A DNA stretch of 36,915 nucleotides from an uncultured Pseudomonadota bacterium (GTDB taxonomy: Bacteria > Pseudomonadota > Gammaproteobacteria > Burkholderiales > Burkholderiaceae), in the NCBI GenBank assembly GCA_946480245.1, contig CAMLIZ010000033.1, positions 1 to 36,915 on the forward strand. The letters run 5' to 3'. The position numbers and the translations under genes were made by a program. Each line of letters starts with the position of its first letter. Position 1 is the first letter of the stretch. A model generated the notes under the pieces. It worked only from the letters and a program-made list of their open reading frames with translations, was not told the origin of the DNA and ran no database searches. Shown here piece after piece: positions 8,189 through 17,508 of the stretch.

Positions 8189-11020
8189 TCAGCTCAGCGC
8201 CACCACGGCGGCCTGTGACGCCTGCGCCGCCTGCAGCGATTGCGCACAACCTCTCAGTGGGTTCGGCTTCGGCAAGGCCAGCGGCGCGCTCGCACTGGCC
8301 GCCCCCGTCAACTCCCGCATCGCCGCCTTGAACGTCGCCGGCCCGCCGGTGGTGATGGTGATGCTGCCGTTGGTGATGGCGATCTGGCTGCCGGCGCCGT
8401 TGAGCAGCACCTGCTGCGGCGAGGCGACGGTCACCGCGTCGCTCGTGCTGGCTACATCCACCTTCTTGTCCGCCGCCCAGGTGCTTTGCCCGCGCGCCGC
8501 CTGCACGATCACGCTGCCGGTGGCAGCGTGCAGTTTGATGCCGGTCTCCTGGTTGGGCTTGCTGGCGTTCTGCGCCTTGCCGTAGGTGAACCACGCCAGG
8601 CCCTTGCTCACGCTCACCGCGTGGTGCCGCTGCACGGTGAGCGTGATGTCCTGCCCGGCCACCCAAGTGGTGGTGCTGCCCGCGCTGACTACCATGCTGG
8701 CCGGCGTGAAGCTGCCGATGCCGCCGGGTGCCGCGAGCAGCAGGTCGGGCTGGGCGGTGATGGCGCGCACGCCTTCTCCACCCCCGATCTGTTGCTCTCC
8801 GCCGGTGTTGGCGGCGTCGCTGCCTACGGTGGCTTGCAGGCTCTGCAGCAATCCTGCCTGGGCCTTGAAGCTGGCCTGCTCCTTCGGCTGCGGCTCGCCG
8901 CTGATCTGGGTCTCGTGCTGCTGCGCACTCTGCGCCAGCGTCAGCCCCAGCTCCTGCGCGCTCTGCAGCACGGTGCGCGGCTCGCGCGTGTCCATCTGCT
9001 GGCTGGCGGTGATGCTGGACTGCCTGCCATGCGCGCTGATCAGCAGCCCCGAGCCGGCGCGCACCGCACCGAAGGCGCTGGTCGTCAGGTCGAAGCCATG
9101 GCCGCGCGGCTGCAGGCGCTGGTTGTCGCGCTGCATCAGCAGGTGGCCCAGCTGCAGCCGGCTGGCCGCGGTGGTGCTGGCCAGCTCGATGCGGTGCGCC
9201 TGCGGCGTGTCGTCGAGCACCCACTGGTTGTAGCCGCCGGTGCCGCTTTGGCTGGCGGCCAGCTCCTGGCTCTTGTAGCCGGCGAGCACGGCGTTGTGCT
9301 GATGGCCTTGCAGCGCGCCCTGCGCCTGCCCGCCCGCAAACCAGGCCGGCGCGTTGCCGGTGGCGCCGGCGTTGCCGCCGGGCACGGTGTTGCCCTGGCC
9401 GTCGGTGCCGCCGTTGGCCTGGGCCTGGCCGGTGCCGTTGTACACGGCGCCGGTGATCACCGGGCGGTCGATGTCCCCGTCATGAAACGCCACCACCACT
9501 TCCTGGCCCAGGCGCGGCGCGAAGTGGCTGCCCCAGTTGGCGCCGGCCAGTGCCTCGCTCACGCGCACCCAGGTGCCACTGGCGTCGCTGGCGGGGGCGT
9601 TGCAGCCCTGGTCGTGCTCAAGCCCGTGGCTGGCGTTGCTGCCGCGCTGCCAATGGAACTGCACCTTCACGCGGTGGTCGCGGTCGGTGTGCACCGGTGC
9701 GTCTAGGCCGACGACGATGGCGGTCTGCGCGCCGGGGGCGTTGGGCCTGGGGCACAGGCCCGACGCGGTGGCCGCGGCGCGCACCGGGGTGGCGCTACGC
9801 TGCGCTTGCAGCTGCAACTGGTACAGCGGCTCGTCCTGCGCATTGGCGCCGCGTGGCTGGCCGTGGTGCCAGGGGGTCAGCGCACCCAGGCGGCGCTGCA
9901 GCTGCGCGCGGTGGTCGGCGCTCAGGTTGTTGCGCGCGCGGTGAGTAAGGCTCAGCGCGACGAAGGGGCCGGGGTCGGCATCGGGGTGGTCGAGCAGCTG
10001 GAAGGTGCTGCCGGGCGCGATGGCGCGCACGCTGCCGGTGCCGCTCCACTGCTCGACACGCGCTTGCAGGGCCTGCAGCCAGACTTGGGCCAGGCGCTCG
10101 CCCTGTGCCGTGTCTTCGTAGGCGTAGGCGCCGGGCACGTCCACCGCGTGCAGCGGCAGCTCGCTGACCGCTGGTGCCGCGGCGCTCACCTCGCGCAGGC
10201 CCAGGCTGCGATGGTCGTGGCTGGACAAGGTGACGCTGTCGGTGCACAGCTGGCGCTGCAGCTGCCATTGCTGCAACCCGTCTTCGTCGAACGACGCGCT
10301 GGCGGACTGGGTGTAGCGCACGCGCGCTTGCGTTGCCGGCTGGAACGCTCCGTTGTGGTCGGCGATCACCAGCGTGTGGCTGCCCAGTGCAGGCGCGCTC
10401 TTGTCGCCGGCGTGTTCGAACCAGCAGAACAGGCCCTCCTCGGCGAGCAGGCGCTGCACGAAGGCGAGGTCGCTCTCCTGGTACTGGATGCACAGCGATC
10501 GCTGCGGGTACGCGGCGGGGTCGGCCAGCGCCCAGCGCCACGCCGGTGCCAGGTGGGCCTGGCCTGCAAGGCGCGCGAACACCGCCTCCACGATCTGCAC
10601 CACGGTCATGCCTTGGAACACGAAGCTGTCGGTGCGCCAGCGCAGGAACGCCAACCACGGCTCGATCATCAGCTCGTAGCGGGCCAGGCCGCCGTCGCTG
10701 CCGAGCAGGCTGAATGCGGTGACATGCCCATGCCAGGGCCGAAGCTCGCTGCGGCTCGCGCTGGTGAGCAGCTCCAGCAGCACCGGCTGGCCCACCAGGT
10801 CGTCGAGTGGCAGGTGCGCGTCGGTGCTGAGCGCGGTCATGCGGATGCGCAGGCCGGCATGCGCCGCGTCGCCGCCTTCGGGGCCGATGCCTTCGTACAC
10901 CTCGGCACGCTCGGCCAGCAGCGCCTCGGGGCCGAGCGGCGTGGTCAGCCGCAGCAGGCGCTGGTGCTGTGTGGGGCCACCGGCGCCCAGCGCGTCGAGC
11001 AGGGCCTGCACCCAGTCCAT
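8189..11020 (-). CDS. vgrG: Type VI spike protein VgrG (TssI) with DUF2345 extension
   Basis: A 943-residue trimeric spike subunit at the tip of the Hcp tube. The N-terminal gp27-like region includes the charge-and-fold motifs of VgrG (FVQRLLAEEGLFCWFEH; SLTHRARNNL). A gp5/OB region follows (DAPVHTDRDHRVKVQFHWQRG; GSHFAPRLGQEVVVAFHDGDIDRPVITGAVYN shows the strongly conserved block). The C-terminal 250 residues match the DUF2345 beta-helix extension (ATGSVIVQAARGQSTWAAD; ITNGSITITTGGPATFK). The frame is open to 11440, but ATG 11020 (MDWVQALLDALG) is the credible start because it overlaps the clpV stop by one base (TGATG) and the upstream residues are low-complexity. No toxin domain follows DUF2345, so the cargo is probably the downstream DUF4123-linked effector. 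Confidence 0.95.
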   Translation of the reverse strand: MDWVQALLDALGAGGPTQHQRLLRLTTPLGPEALLAERAEVYEGIGPEGGDAAHAGLRIRMTALSTDAHLPLDDLVGQPVLLELLTSASRSELRPWHGHVTAFSLLGSDGGLARYELMIEPWLAFLRWRTDSFVFQGMTVVQIVEAVFARLAGQAHLAPAWRWALADPAAYPQRSLCIQYQESDLAFVQRLLAEEGLFCWFEHAGDKSAPALGSHTLVIADHNGAFQPATQARVRYTQSASASFDEDGLQQWQLQRQLCTDSVTLSSHDHRSLGLREVSAAAPAVSELPLHAVDVPGAYAYEDTAQGERLAQVWLQALQARVEQWSGTGSVRAIAPGSTFQLLDHPDADPGPFVALSLTHRARNNLSADHRAQLQRRLGALTPWHHGQPRGANAQDEPLYQLQLQAQRSATPVRAAATASGLCPRPNAPGAQTAIVVGLDAPVHTDRDHRVKVQFHWQRGSNASHGLEHDQGCNAPASDASGTWVRVSEALAGANWGSHFAPRLGQEVVVAFHDGDIDRPVITGAVYNGTGQAQANGGTDGQGNTVPGGNAGATGNAPAWFAGGQAQGALQGHQHNAVLAGYKSQELAASQSGTGGYNQWVLDDTPQAHRIELASTTAASRLQLGHLLMQRDNQRLQPRGHGFDLTTSAFGAVRAGSGLLISAHGRQSSITASQQMDTREPRTVLQSAQELGLTLAQSAQQHETQISGEPQPKEQASFKAQAGLLQSLQATVGSDAANTGGEQQIGGGEGVRAITAQPDLLLAAPGGIGSFTPASMVVSAGSTTTWVAGQDITLTVQRHHAVSVSKGLAWFTYGKAQNASKPNQETGIKLHAATGSVIVQAARGQSTWAADKKVDVASTSDAVTVASPQQVLLNGAGSQIAITNGSITITTGGPATFKAAMRELTGAASASAPLALPKPNPLRGCAQSLQAAQASQAAVVALS

Positions 11021-13698
11021 CAGCTCACCCTGTACTTGAAGCGGCCGTCCTTGCCGGCACTCACCTTGATCTGCGCGATCGGCTCGCCCTCGGCCATGCG
11101 CGCCAGCACGGTGTCGGCCAGCTCCGGCAGCAGGCTGCCGTTGAGGATGTGGTCGACGTTGCGCGCGCCCGAATCCACCTCGGTACAGCGCGCCAACACG
11201 GCGTCCACCAGCGACTCGTCGTGCGTGAACTCGCAGCGGTGGTTGGCGCGCACGCGCTCGGCGATGCGCGCCAGCTTGAGCCGGATGATGGCCAGCATGG
11301 CCTCGTCGGCAATGGGGTAGTACGCCACCGTCTTCATGCGCCCCAGGAACGCCGGCTTGAAGGCCTTGTACAGCTGCGGGCGCAGCGCCTCGACCAGCGC
11401 GTCCGGCTCGGGCAGTTCGTCCACCGCCTTGTTCAGGCACGCCTGCATGATGGCCGACGAGCCGACGTTGCTGGTGAGGATGATCAGCGTGTTGCGGAAG
11501 TCGATCTCGCGGCCTTCGGCGTCGTCCATCACGCCCTTGTCGAACACCTGGAAGAACAGCTCGAGCACGTCGGGGTGCGCCTTTTCCACTTCGTCGAGCA
11601 GCACCACGCTGTAGGGGCGCCGCCGCACGGCCTCGGTGAGCACGCCGCCTTCACCGTAGCCCACGTAGCCGGGCGGCGAGCCCTTCAGGCCGGAGACGCT
11701 GTGCGCCTCCTGGTACTCGCTCATGTTGATGCTGATCAGGTTGCGCTCGCCGCCATACAGGATGTCGGCCAGCGCGAGTGCGGTCTCGGTCTTGCCCACG
11801 CCCGACGGGCCGACGAAGAGGAACACGCCCTTGGGCTTGTTCGGATCCTCCAGCTGGGCGCGCGAGGTACGCACGCGCTGCGCCACCGCCTCCAGCGCAT
11901 GCACCTGGCCGATCACGCGCTGCTGCAGCAGCGGCAGCAGCTCGCGCACGGTCTTGATCTCGTCCTTGACCATCTTGCCCAGCGGAATGCCGGTCCACGC
12001 GGCCACGATCTCGGCCACCACGTGGCCGTCTACCTGCAGCGGCAGCATCGGCGTGTCGCCCTGGATGGCGGCCAGCTCGTCGAGCTTGCGCTTCAGCGCG
12101 GCCTGCTTTGGCGTGAGCACCGGCGGCGCCTCCTTCTTGCCGCGCGGCTTGACGGCCGGCGGCGCGGGCTCCACGCCCTCGGCCTCCAGTTCGCGGCGCA
12201 GCGCCTGCACCTGCGCATGCAGCGCCTGCTCCTGCTCGAAGCGTTGGCGCAGCGCCTGCAGCTCGGCTTGCTTCGTGTCGCGCACGGCGCGCAGCTCGGC
12301 CAGGCGCGCCGTGTGCGGGGCGCCGGTGGCGGCTTCGCGCTCCAGCGCCGCGATCTCCTGCGCCATGCGTTCGAGCAGCTTGGCGATATCTTCCATCGCC
12401 GCCGGCGTGGCGCTTTGCGCCAGCGCCACCTTGGCGCAGGCGGTGTCGAGCACGCTGATCGCCTTGTCGGGCAGCTGGCGGCCGCTGATGTAGCGCGCCG
12501 ACAGGCGCACCGCCTCGGTGATCGCGTCGTCGAGCACGCGCACCTTGAAGTGCGCTTCCATCAGCGCGCCCATCGCGCGCAGCATCGCGGCGGCCACCGG
12601 CTCGCTCGGCTCCTCCACCTTCACCACCTGGAAGCGGCGCGCCAGCGCGGCGTCCTTCTCGAAGTACTTCTTGTATTCGCTCCAGGTGGTGGCGGCCACC
12701 GTGCGCAGCTCGCCGCGCGCCAGCGCGGGCTTGAGCAGGTTGGCGGCGTCGTTCTGGCCGGCCTGGCCGCCGGCGCCGATCATCGTGTGCGCCTCGTCGA
12801 TGAACAGGATGATCGGGTGCGGGCTCTTCTTGACCTCGTCGATCACGTTCTTCAGGCGATTCTCGAACTCGCCCTTCACAGACGCGCCGGCCTGCAGCAG
12901 CCCCATGTCCAGCACGTGCAGCGCCACGCCCTGCAATGGTGGCGGCACGTCGCCGGCAGCGATGCGCAGGGCCAGGCCCTCCACCACTGCCGTCTTGCCC
13001 ACGCCGGCCTCGCCGGTGAGGATCGGGTTGTTCTGGCGCCGCCGCATCAGGATGTCGATGACCTGCCGGATCTCCGCCTCGCGGCCGATCACCGGGTCCA
13101 GCTGGCCGGCCTGGGCGCGCTCGGTGAGGTTGGTGGTGAACTGGTCCAGCGCGGGCGTCGTTCCAGGCGCAGCCGGGGTGTCGACGGAGTCGGTCGCGGG
13201 CTCGGTGGACGATGCGCCGGCCGCCTCCTGCGAGGTGGCCGTGAGCTCGGGCAGCTTGTGCTTCAGCTCGTCGAGCCGGAACTTGGCAAAGAGCTTGGAG
13301 CCGCGATAGGCCAGCTGCTGCAGATCGGGCTCGGTCAACAGCGCCAGCAGCAGGTGGCCGCTGCGAATGCGGGGCGTGTGCGCATCGAGCGAGGCGATCA
13401 GCCAGGCTTGCTCCAGCAGCTTGGGCAGGTGCGCGCTGAACACCGGCGTGCGACTGTTGCCGTTCTTGAAGCGGCCGAGCTCCGCTTCAAGATCGCGTTG
13501 CAGGCCGGTGGCCGAAACGTCGAAGTGGCGGCACAGCAGCGCAAAGTCGCCCGCCGGCTGTTCGAGCAGCGCGAGGAACAGGTGTTCGAGGTCGACCTCG
13601 TAGTGCCCGCGCGCCATGCACAGGCTGGCGGCCCGCTCGGCTGCGCGGCGCGCGCTGTCGTTGAGCTTGGAGATCAGTGTCTTAAGCGTGGTGGTCAT
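11020..13698 (-). CDS. clpV: T6SS sheath-recycling AAA+ ATPase ClpV (TssH)
   Basis: An 892-residue ClpB-class ATPase that disassembles contracted TssBC sheaths in the cytoplasm. The N-terminal Clp repeat domain (about 1-150; HYEVDLEHLFLALLEQP) is followed by AAA1 with Walker A GEAGVGKT (229-236) and Walker B ILFIDEAHT, a coiled-coil M domain rich in Glu/Ala/Arg, and AAA2 with Walker A GPSGVGKT (about 629-636) and YSVVLLDEVEKAH. The end is a D2-small domain. The frame is open to 14001, but ATG 13698 (MTTTLKTLISKLND) gives the family's usual beginning. It lies 14 bases after tssG and overlaps vgrG by one base. Confidence 0.96.
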   Translation of the reverse strand: MTTTLKTLISKLNDSARRAAERAASLCMARGHYEVDLEHLFLALLEQPAGDFALLCRHFDVSATGLQRDLEAELGRFKNGNSRTPVFSAHLPKLLEQAWLIASLDAHTPRIRSGHLLLALLTEPDLQQLAYRGSKLFAKFRLDELKHKLPELTATSQEAAGASSTEPATDSVDTPAAPGTTPALDQFTTNLTERAQAGQLDPVIGREAEIRQVIDILMRRRQNNPILTGEAGVGKTAVVEGLALRIAAGDVPPPLQGVALHVLDMGLLQAGASVKGEFENRLKNVIDEVKKSPHPIILFIDEAHTMIGAGGQAGQNDAANLLKPALARGELRTVAATTWSEYKKYFEKDAALARRFQVVKVEEPSEPVAAAMLRAMGALMEAHFKVRVLDDAITEAVRLSARYISGRQLPDKAISVLDTACAKVALAQSATPAAMEDIAKLLERMAQEIAALEREAATGAPHTARLAELRAVRDTKQAELQALRQRFEQEQALHAQVQALRRELEAEGVEPAPPAVKPRGKKEAPPVLTPKQAALKRKLDELAAIQGDTPMLPLQVDGHVVAEIVAAWTGIPLGKMVKDEIKTVRELLPLLQQRVIGQVHALEAVAQRVRTSRAQLEDPNKPKGVFLFVGPSGVGKTETALALADILYGGERNLISINMSEYQEAHSVSGLKGSPPGYVGYGEGGVLTEAVRRRPYSVVLLDEVEKAHPDVLELFFQVFDKGVMDDAEGREIDFRNTLIILTSNVGSSAIMQACLNKAVDELPEPDALVEALRPQLYKAFKPAFLGRMKTVAYYPIADEAMLAIIRLKLARIAERVRANHRCEFTHDESLVDAVLARCTEVDSGARNVDHILNGSLLPELADTVLARMAEGEPIAQIKVSAGKDGRFKYRVS

Positions 13699-13712
13699 GA
13701 GGCGGGCGCGCT

Positions 13713-14756
13713 TCAGGCAGCGGCGTGAATGTCGTAGCGGGCGTCGTTGAGCGTGTGCTCGGGTACGCGGGTGTGGATCCAGCTGTCCCAGCCGAGGCGC
13801 GCGCGGCCGCTGCCCAGCGTGAGCGGCGGCGCGGCCTCGGGCTTGAGCAGCAGTTGCACCTCGTACTCCAGGGTGACGCCACACATCAGCGTGAGCAGCT
13901 CGCGCAGCGCGGCGGCACTGCGGCCCTGAGGCAGGAAGGCGTCGAACTGCTGCGGCTCCAGCGGGCCGATCACCAGGCGCACGCGCAGGTCGCGCTGCCA
14001 CACGCGCGCGCCGACCAGCGCCGACTGGCCCAGCACACCGCCGCTCTCGCCCAGGCAGGTGTGCGCCTCGGGCGGCAGCTCGTGCCAGCGGCCCACGAAC
14101 TGCTGCAGCTGCACCGGCACGCCGAAATGCGCCGCCAGCACGCGCCGCAGCTGCACCGCCGAGCGCGTGCGCTGCTGGAAGCTTCCGGCAAAGTAGGCCA
14201 GCGCCTCGTCGTGCACCTGCCCGCCGCTGCGGCGCGCAGGGCCATCCAGGCCGGCCAGCGCCAGCACGGCGGGCAGGAAGTGGCGGCGCTGGTCGTCCTC
14301 GTAGTGCAGTGCGAGCCGGTGCTTGCGCCAGGCTTCGTACAGCAATGCGGTGGCACGCTGCTGGAACACGTCGAGGAAGGCGCGTGCCGCGCCGTCCTTC
14401 TGATAGGCCTCACGCTGCGCGAACAGCTCGGTGTAGAACAGCGGCAGCGCCCCGCCCACGCCGAGCAGGCCGAAGAAGGCCGGCACGATCTCCACGTCGG
14501 GCAGCGCGCGCGCGTTCGCGTCATCGTTGGCGCGCGGCAGCACGCGCAGCGACTCGATCTGGCTCGGCGCGAACGTGAGGGCCAGCGAGTTGCGAAAGTG
14601 CACGCGGTGCGCCAGCACGTCGCGCCGCGGCGTGCCCTCGGCGCGGCCGTGCCAGCGCTCCAGCAGGCGCAGCGACTGGAAGAACTCGAACCGGTACGGC
14701 TCCGCTAGGAGCCGGTCGATCACAGCAACGGGCTGTCGCCGCTTCGTGCCGGGCAC
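13713..14756 (-). CDS. tssG: T6SS baseplate subunit TssG
   Basis: A 347-residue baseplate wedge protein (VasB/ImpH family) that acts with TssE, TssF and TssK. The family's opening is clear: LLAEPYRFEFFQSLRLLER near residue 20, then RVHFRNSLALTFAPSQI. Further conserved segments are VEIVPAFFGLLGVGGALPLFYTE and, toward the C-terminus, LGQSALVGARVWQRDLRVRLVIGPL. The gene overlaps the end of tssF by 37 bases in another frame, which is common for this pair. The ATG at 14756 gives a normal length. Confidence 0.95.
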   Translation of the reverse strand: MPGTKRRQPVAVIDRLLAEPYRFEFFQSLRLLERWHGRAEGTPRRDVLAHRVHFRNSLALTFAPSQIESLRVLPRANDDANARALPDVEIVPAFFGLLGVGGALPLFYTELFAQREAYQKDGAARAFLDVFQQRATALLYEAWRKHRLALHYEDDQRRHFLPAVLALAGLDGPARRSGGQVHDEALAYFAGSFQQRTRSAVQLRRVLAAHFGVPVQLQQFVGRWHELPPEAHTCLGESGGVLGQSALVGARVWQRDLRVRLVIGPLEPQQFDAFLPQGRSAAALRELLTLMCGVTLEYEVQLLLKPEAAPPLTLGSGRARLGWDSWIHTRVPEHTLNDARYDIHAAA

Positions 14757-16576
14757 TTGAACAACTCCTCCCCGTTGCGGGCCGACAGCACCACCAGGCG
14801 CGTGAAACTGTTGGCGTTGACGCTGAGCCCGAAGAACCGGTCCATCACCGCCACGAACACCGCCAGGCCGCTACCGACGAAGGCCTCTTCGTCGACGGTC
14901 ATGCGCACCTCGATGCCGCGCACGAACGTGGCAAACGGCTGCCCGGGCAGCCACGCGGTGGCGCTTTGATAGTCGAGCGCGGTGATGCCGTCGACCAGGC
15001 GGCGCGCACCGGTACCGCGATTCAGCTCGTACAGGCGCAGCAGTTCGCGCAGCGCCTCGGCACCGCCGGCTGCCAGCGACAGGTGGTTGATCGACAGGTG
15101 CGAGATCAGGCGCCACAGCGTGCCGCGCCCACGCTCGAAGCGGCTGGTGGCGGTGGGTTTGCGCAGCAGGCGAATGGCGCGCGCGACGCTGCCGCCATCC
15201 ACCGTGAGATCACCCCCCGGGTGGCCGATGGCCAGCAGGCTGGGCAGGTCCCGGTTGGTGGCGGTCACTTCCACCGACAGCGTGTCGGCCTGCGGCGCCA
15301 CCGGGTCGAATTGCACGTCGACGATCGACAGCTGCGTCTCGTAGCCCGGGCTCTGCTGGGCCATCGCGTCGTCGCGCTGGGCATGCCAGTAGCGGCCGCC
15401 ACCGGCTTCGGCATCCGCATGCTGCAGCGAGTAGAACGGCTTGAATTCCAGCACGCTGTCGCCTTGCGGCGTCTGCTGCACGCGGAACACCTTGTCGATC
15501 GAATACACCTCGTAGCCGAACGCGCGCCGCGCGTCCACGACCAGCGGATAGGCGCTGGCCTGGTGCGTGACGCGGATCGGGTCGGCCCGCTGCTTGAACA
15601 GGTTCACCACCGGCACGCAGCCCAGCGCGAACTGCGCCGGCGACACCGCCTCGAGCAGGCGCGACGGATCAGAGTCGGTATGCAGCTGGCCGAACAGCAC
15701 ATGCAGCGTGACGCTGCGTCGCGTGCTGCCTTGCAGGACCTCGCCAGGCCAGGGCAAGTCGATGAAGCCGAACTTCTCGGGGAAGGCGAAGTACTCGGTC
15801 AGCAGGCGATAGGCGGGATGCGAGCGCGCGTCGACCTCCAGCAGCGCCTCGTCCTCGTCGAAGCCGGCCAGCTGCGGCAGCCGGCGCGCGCCGCGCGCAC
15901 TGAGCGGCCCGACCCAGGCGCTGCCTTCGTCGAACTGCGCCATCACCGCGACCGCGCGCGTAGCCAGCGCCTCACGCAACGCGCTCACCTGCGCCGGCTC
16001 ACCGTCAAGGTACACGCGCAGGTGCTCGATGCCGAGCGCGTCGAAGTGCATCTGCGCGGCCTGCAGGTCCACGCGCAGCGACAGCACCGAGGTGGCCGTG
16101 TCGGGCACGCGCGTGCCGCCCGGTGCATGGATGGCCGGTCGATAGGCAGCTGCGCCGATCTTCAGCGGCATCAGCGTGAGATCGGCGCAGGTACGAAAGC
16201 GGCAGTTCACACCGCGCACCGGCTTGCTCTGCAGCATGGTGCCGCGCGGCACCCGCGCCGGCGCGCTCATCTGCGCCTGCGCACCCTCGATGTCGAACTG
16301 CACGATCGAGGCGGAGGGCATGGGCCGCAGGTAGTGCGGGTACAGCACCTCGAGGAAGGTCTCGGTGAACAGCGGAAAGTCGTCGTCCAGCCGCTTGTGG
16401 ATACGCGAGGTGAGCAGCGCGAACGACTCGATCATGCGTTCGACGTGCGGATCCTCCGCGATCTCGTTGGACACCTGCAGGCGTCCTGCGATCTTCGGAT
16501 AGCGCTCGGCGAAACCCTTGGCCTGCTGGCGCAGGAAGGCCAGCTCGCGCTCGTAGTGGGGCAGCAGGTCTTCCAT
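14720..16576 (-). CDS. tssF: T6SS baseplate subunit TssF
   Basis: A 618-residue baseplate protein (VasA/ImpG family). The start MEDLLPHYERELAFLRQQAKGFAERYPKIAGRL, seen here in outline, is the standard TssF N-terminus. It is followed by HVERMIESFALL and FLEVLYPHYLRP. Internal blocks such as EYFAFPEKFGFIDL and the LLRLYELNR stretch also fit. TssF forms the wedge with TssG around the VgrG hub. ATG 16576 lies 9 bases after the tssE stop, and the 3' end overlaps tssG. Length is normal for the family and no disruption is visible. Confidence 0.96.
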   Translation of the reverse strand: MEDLLPHYERELAFLRQQAKGFAERYPKIAGRLQVSNEIAEDPHVERMIESFALLTSRIHKRLDDDFPLFTETFLEVLYPHYLRPMPSASIVQFDIEGAQAQMSAPARVPRGTMLQSKPVRGVNCRFRTCADLTLMPLKIGAAAYRPAIHAPGGTRVPDTATSVLSLRVDLQAAQMHFDALGIEHLRVYLDGEPAQVSALREALATRAVAVMAQFDEGSAWVGPLSARGARRLPQLAGFDEDEALLEVDARSHPAYRLLTEYFAFPEKFGFIDLPWPGEVLQGSTRRSVTLHVLFGQLHTDSDPSRLLEAVSPAQFALGCVPVVNLFKQRADPIRVTHQASAYPLVVDARRAFGYEVYSIDKVFRVQQTPQGDSVLEFKPFYSLQHADAEAGGGRYWHAQRDDAMAQQSPGYETQLSIVDVQFDPVAPQADTLSVEVTATNRDLPSLLAIGHPGGDLTVDGGSVARAIRLLRKPTATSRFERGRGTLWRLISHLSINHLSLAAGGAEALRELLRLYELNRGTGARRLVDGITALDYQSATAWLPGQPFATFVRGIEVRMTVDEEAFVGSGLAVFVAVMDRFFGLSVNANSFTRLVVLSARNGEELFKCPARSGDSPLL

Positions 16577-16585
16577 CGTGTGCCT

Positions 16586-17068
16586 TCAGGCGAACGCGAG
16601 GCGTCGCGCCTTGCTCACCGAATACAGCTGCGTCGATGGCTGCAAGGTGGCGTTGAAGTTCACCGGCTCGCGAGCGGGGTTGGCCACCAGCAGGGCCTGG
16701 ATCGTGAACAGCAGCTTGTTCGACCCGTACTCGCCGCCGATGCCGACGCGCACATTCTTCAGGCGCGGCTCGTGCGCGAGGATGGCCGACTCGATCGCCC
16801 GGCAGATGGTCTCGCGGTCATCGGTATTGGCCAGGCTCATGCTGGAGAAATCGGTCATGCCGAAGCTGAGGATCGACCGCTGCGACTGCGGGTGTGAGCG
16901 CAGCGCGTCATGGCGCAGCCCGCAGCGCGCGTTGAGCAGCGACTCCAGGTCGCGCACGACCGAGTCCTTGAGCTGCTCCAGGCCGATCTGCGGCGCGGCG
17001 GCCTCGGCCGGCGCCTGCGGCATGTCATCGAGCAGGCGGTCGAGCAAGGAGGGGGCAAAGCGAATCAT
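16586..17068 (-). CDS. tssE: T6SS baseplate subunit TssE (gp25-like)
   Basis: A 160-residue gp25-like lysozyme-fold protein that initiates sheath polymerisation at the baseplate. Characteristic segments are the N-terminal SLLDRLLDD, the middle SVVRDLESLLNARCGL, SILSFGMTDFSSMSLAN, and the gp25 core ETICRAIESAILAHEPRLKNVRV. The C-terminus (LLFTIQALLVANPAREPVNFNATL) is also typical. A Shine-Dalgarno-like AGGAGG lies a few bases before the ATG at 17068. It sits between the BPSL0067-like gene and tssF in the operon. Confidence 0.94.
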   Translation of the reverse strand: MIRFAPSLLDRLLDDMPQAPAEAAAPQIGLEQLKDSVVRDLESLLNARCGLRHDALRSHPQSQRSILSFGMTDFSSMSLANTDDRETICRAIESAILAHEPRLKNVRVGIGGEYGSNKLLFTIQALLVANPAREPVNFNATLQPSTQLYSVSKARRLAFA

Positions 17069-17083
17069 GAGAAACGAAGGCCG

Positions 17084-17473
17084 TCACTCGATCACGTGGA
17101 AGGTGCCGGCGTCGTCCCCGCGCAGCGTGCCGCTGGCGCGCCGGAACCAGATGGCGCGCGGCTTCACGGTGCCTGCCTGGTTGGCTTGATCGAGCACCAG
17201 GATCTTCTGAGCGTCATGCGCCAGGTAAATCGCGGCATGGCGGCCTCGCGCGTCGGCCGGATAGCGGCCATCGACGAAGGTGGCGATCGCGGTGCCGCGT
17301 TGAATGTCACCCAGCTTGGCGTCGGCAACACGCCGGCCTTGGCGCCAAAGCACCGCAGGCGGTGCGCCGGTGACCTGCCGCACGAACGCCGTGCTGCCGG
17401 CCTCGCCCCTGTTGCCGGCGTTCCAGTCGAGTCCCAACACGTCCTCTTCCTGAATCTTCAGGACATAGCGCAC
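17084..17473 (-). CDS. BPSL0067-like protein lacking cysteine
   Basis: A 129-residue protein starting at GTG 17473, chosen because GGGGAGG (17486-17480) lies six bases upstream; the open frame runs further but only through low-complexity sequence. The segments TAFVRQVTGAPPAVLWRQG, GTAIATFVDGRYPAD and RHAAIYLAHDAQ match the BPSL0067 family. From memory, that family has a papain-like/NlpC-P60-type fold, with a Cys in the G-x-C-V-A-x-V segment and a His in HAAIYL. Here the Cys position is Ser27 (AGC at 17395-17393), and the whole protein has no cysteine, while the His is kept. It is probably not an active cysteine hydrolase unless Ser can replace Cys. It lies between hcp and tssE, so an Hcp-linked cargo or structural role is possible. 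Confidence 0.7.
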   Translation of the reverse strand: MRYVLKIQEEDVLGLDWNAGNRGEAGSTAFVRQVTGAPPAVLWRQGRRVADAKLGDIQRGTAIATFVDGRYPADARGRHAAIYLAHDAQKILVLDQANQAGTVKPRAIWFRRASGTLRGDDAGTFHVIE

Positions 17474-17508
17474 GATCTGCCTCCCCGGCACATGCGGTGG
17501 TGTCGCAA

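Noticed and set aside
8189..11440. Longer VgrG starting inside clpV
   Set aside because: The extra 140 residues are an out-of-frame reading of clpV; ATG 11020 overlaps the clpV stop as expected for coupling.
10969..13728. Long plus-strand open frame of 919 codons opposite clpV and vgrG
   Set aside because: It is the antisense shadow of clpV; high GC makes long stop-free antisense frames common, and the composition (Arg/His/Leu/Gln-rich) matches no family.
14966..16897. Long plus-strand open frame opposite tssF and tssE
   Set aside because: Antisense shadow of tssF; no ribosome binding site or recognisable motif.
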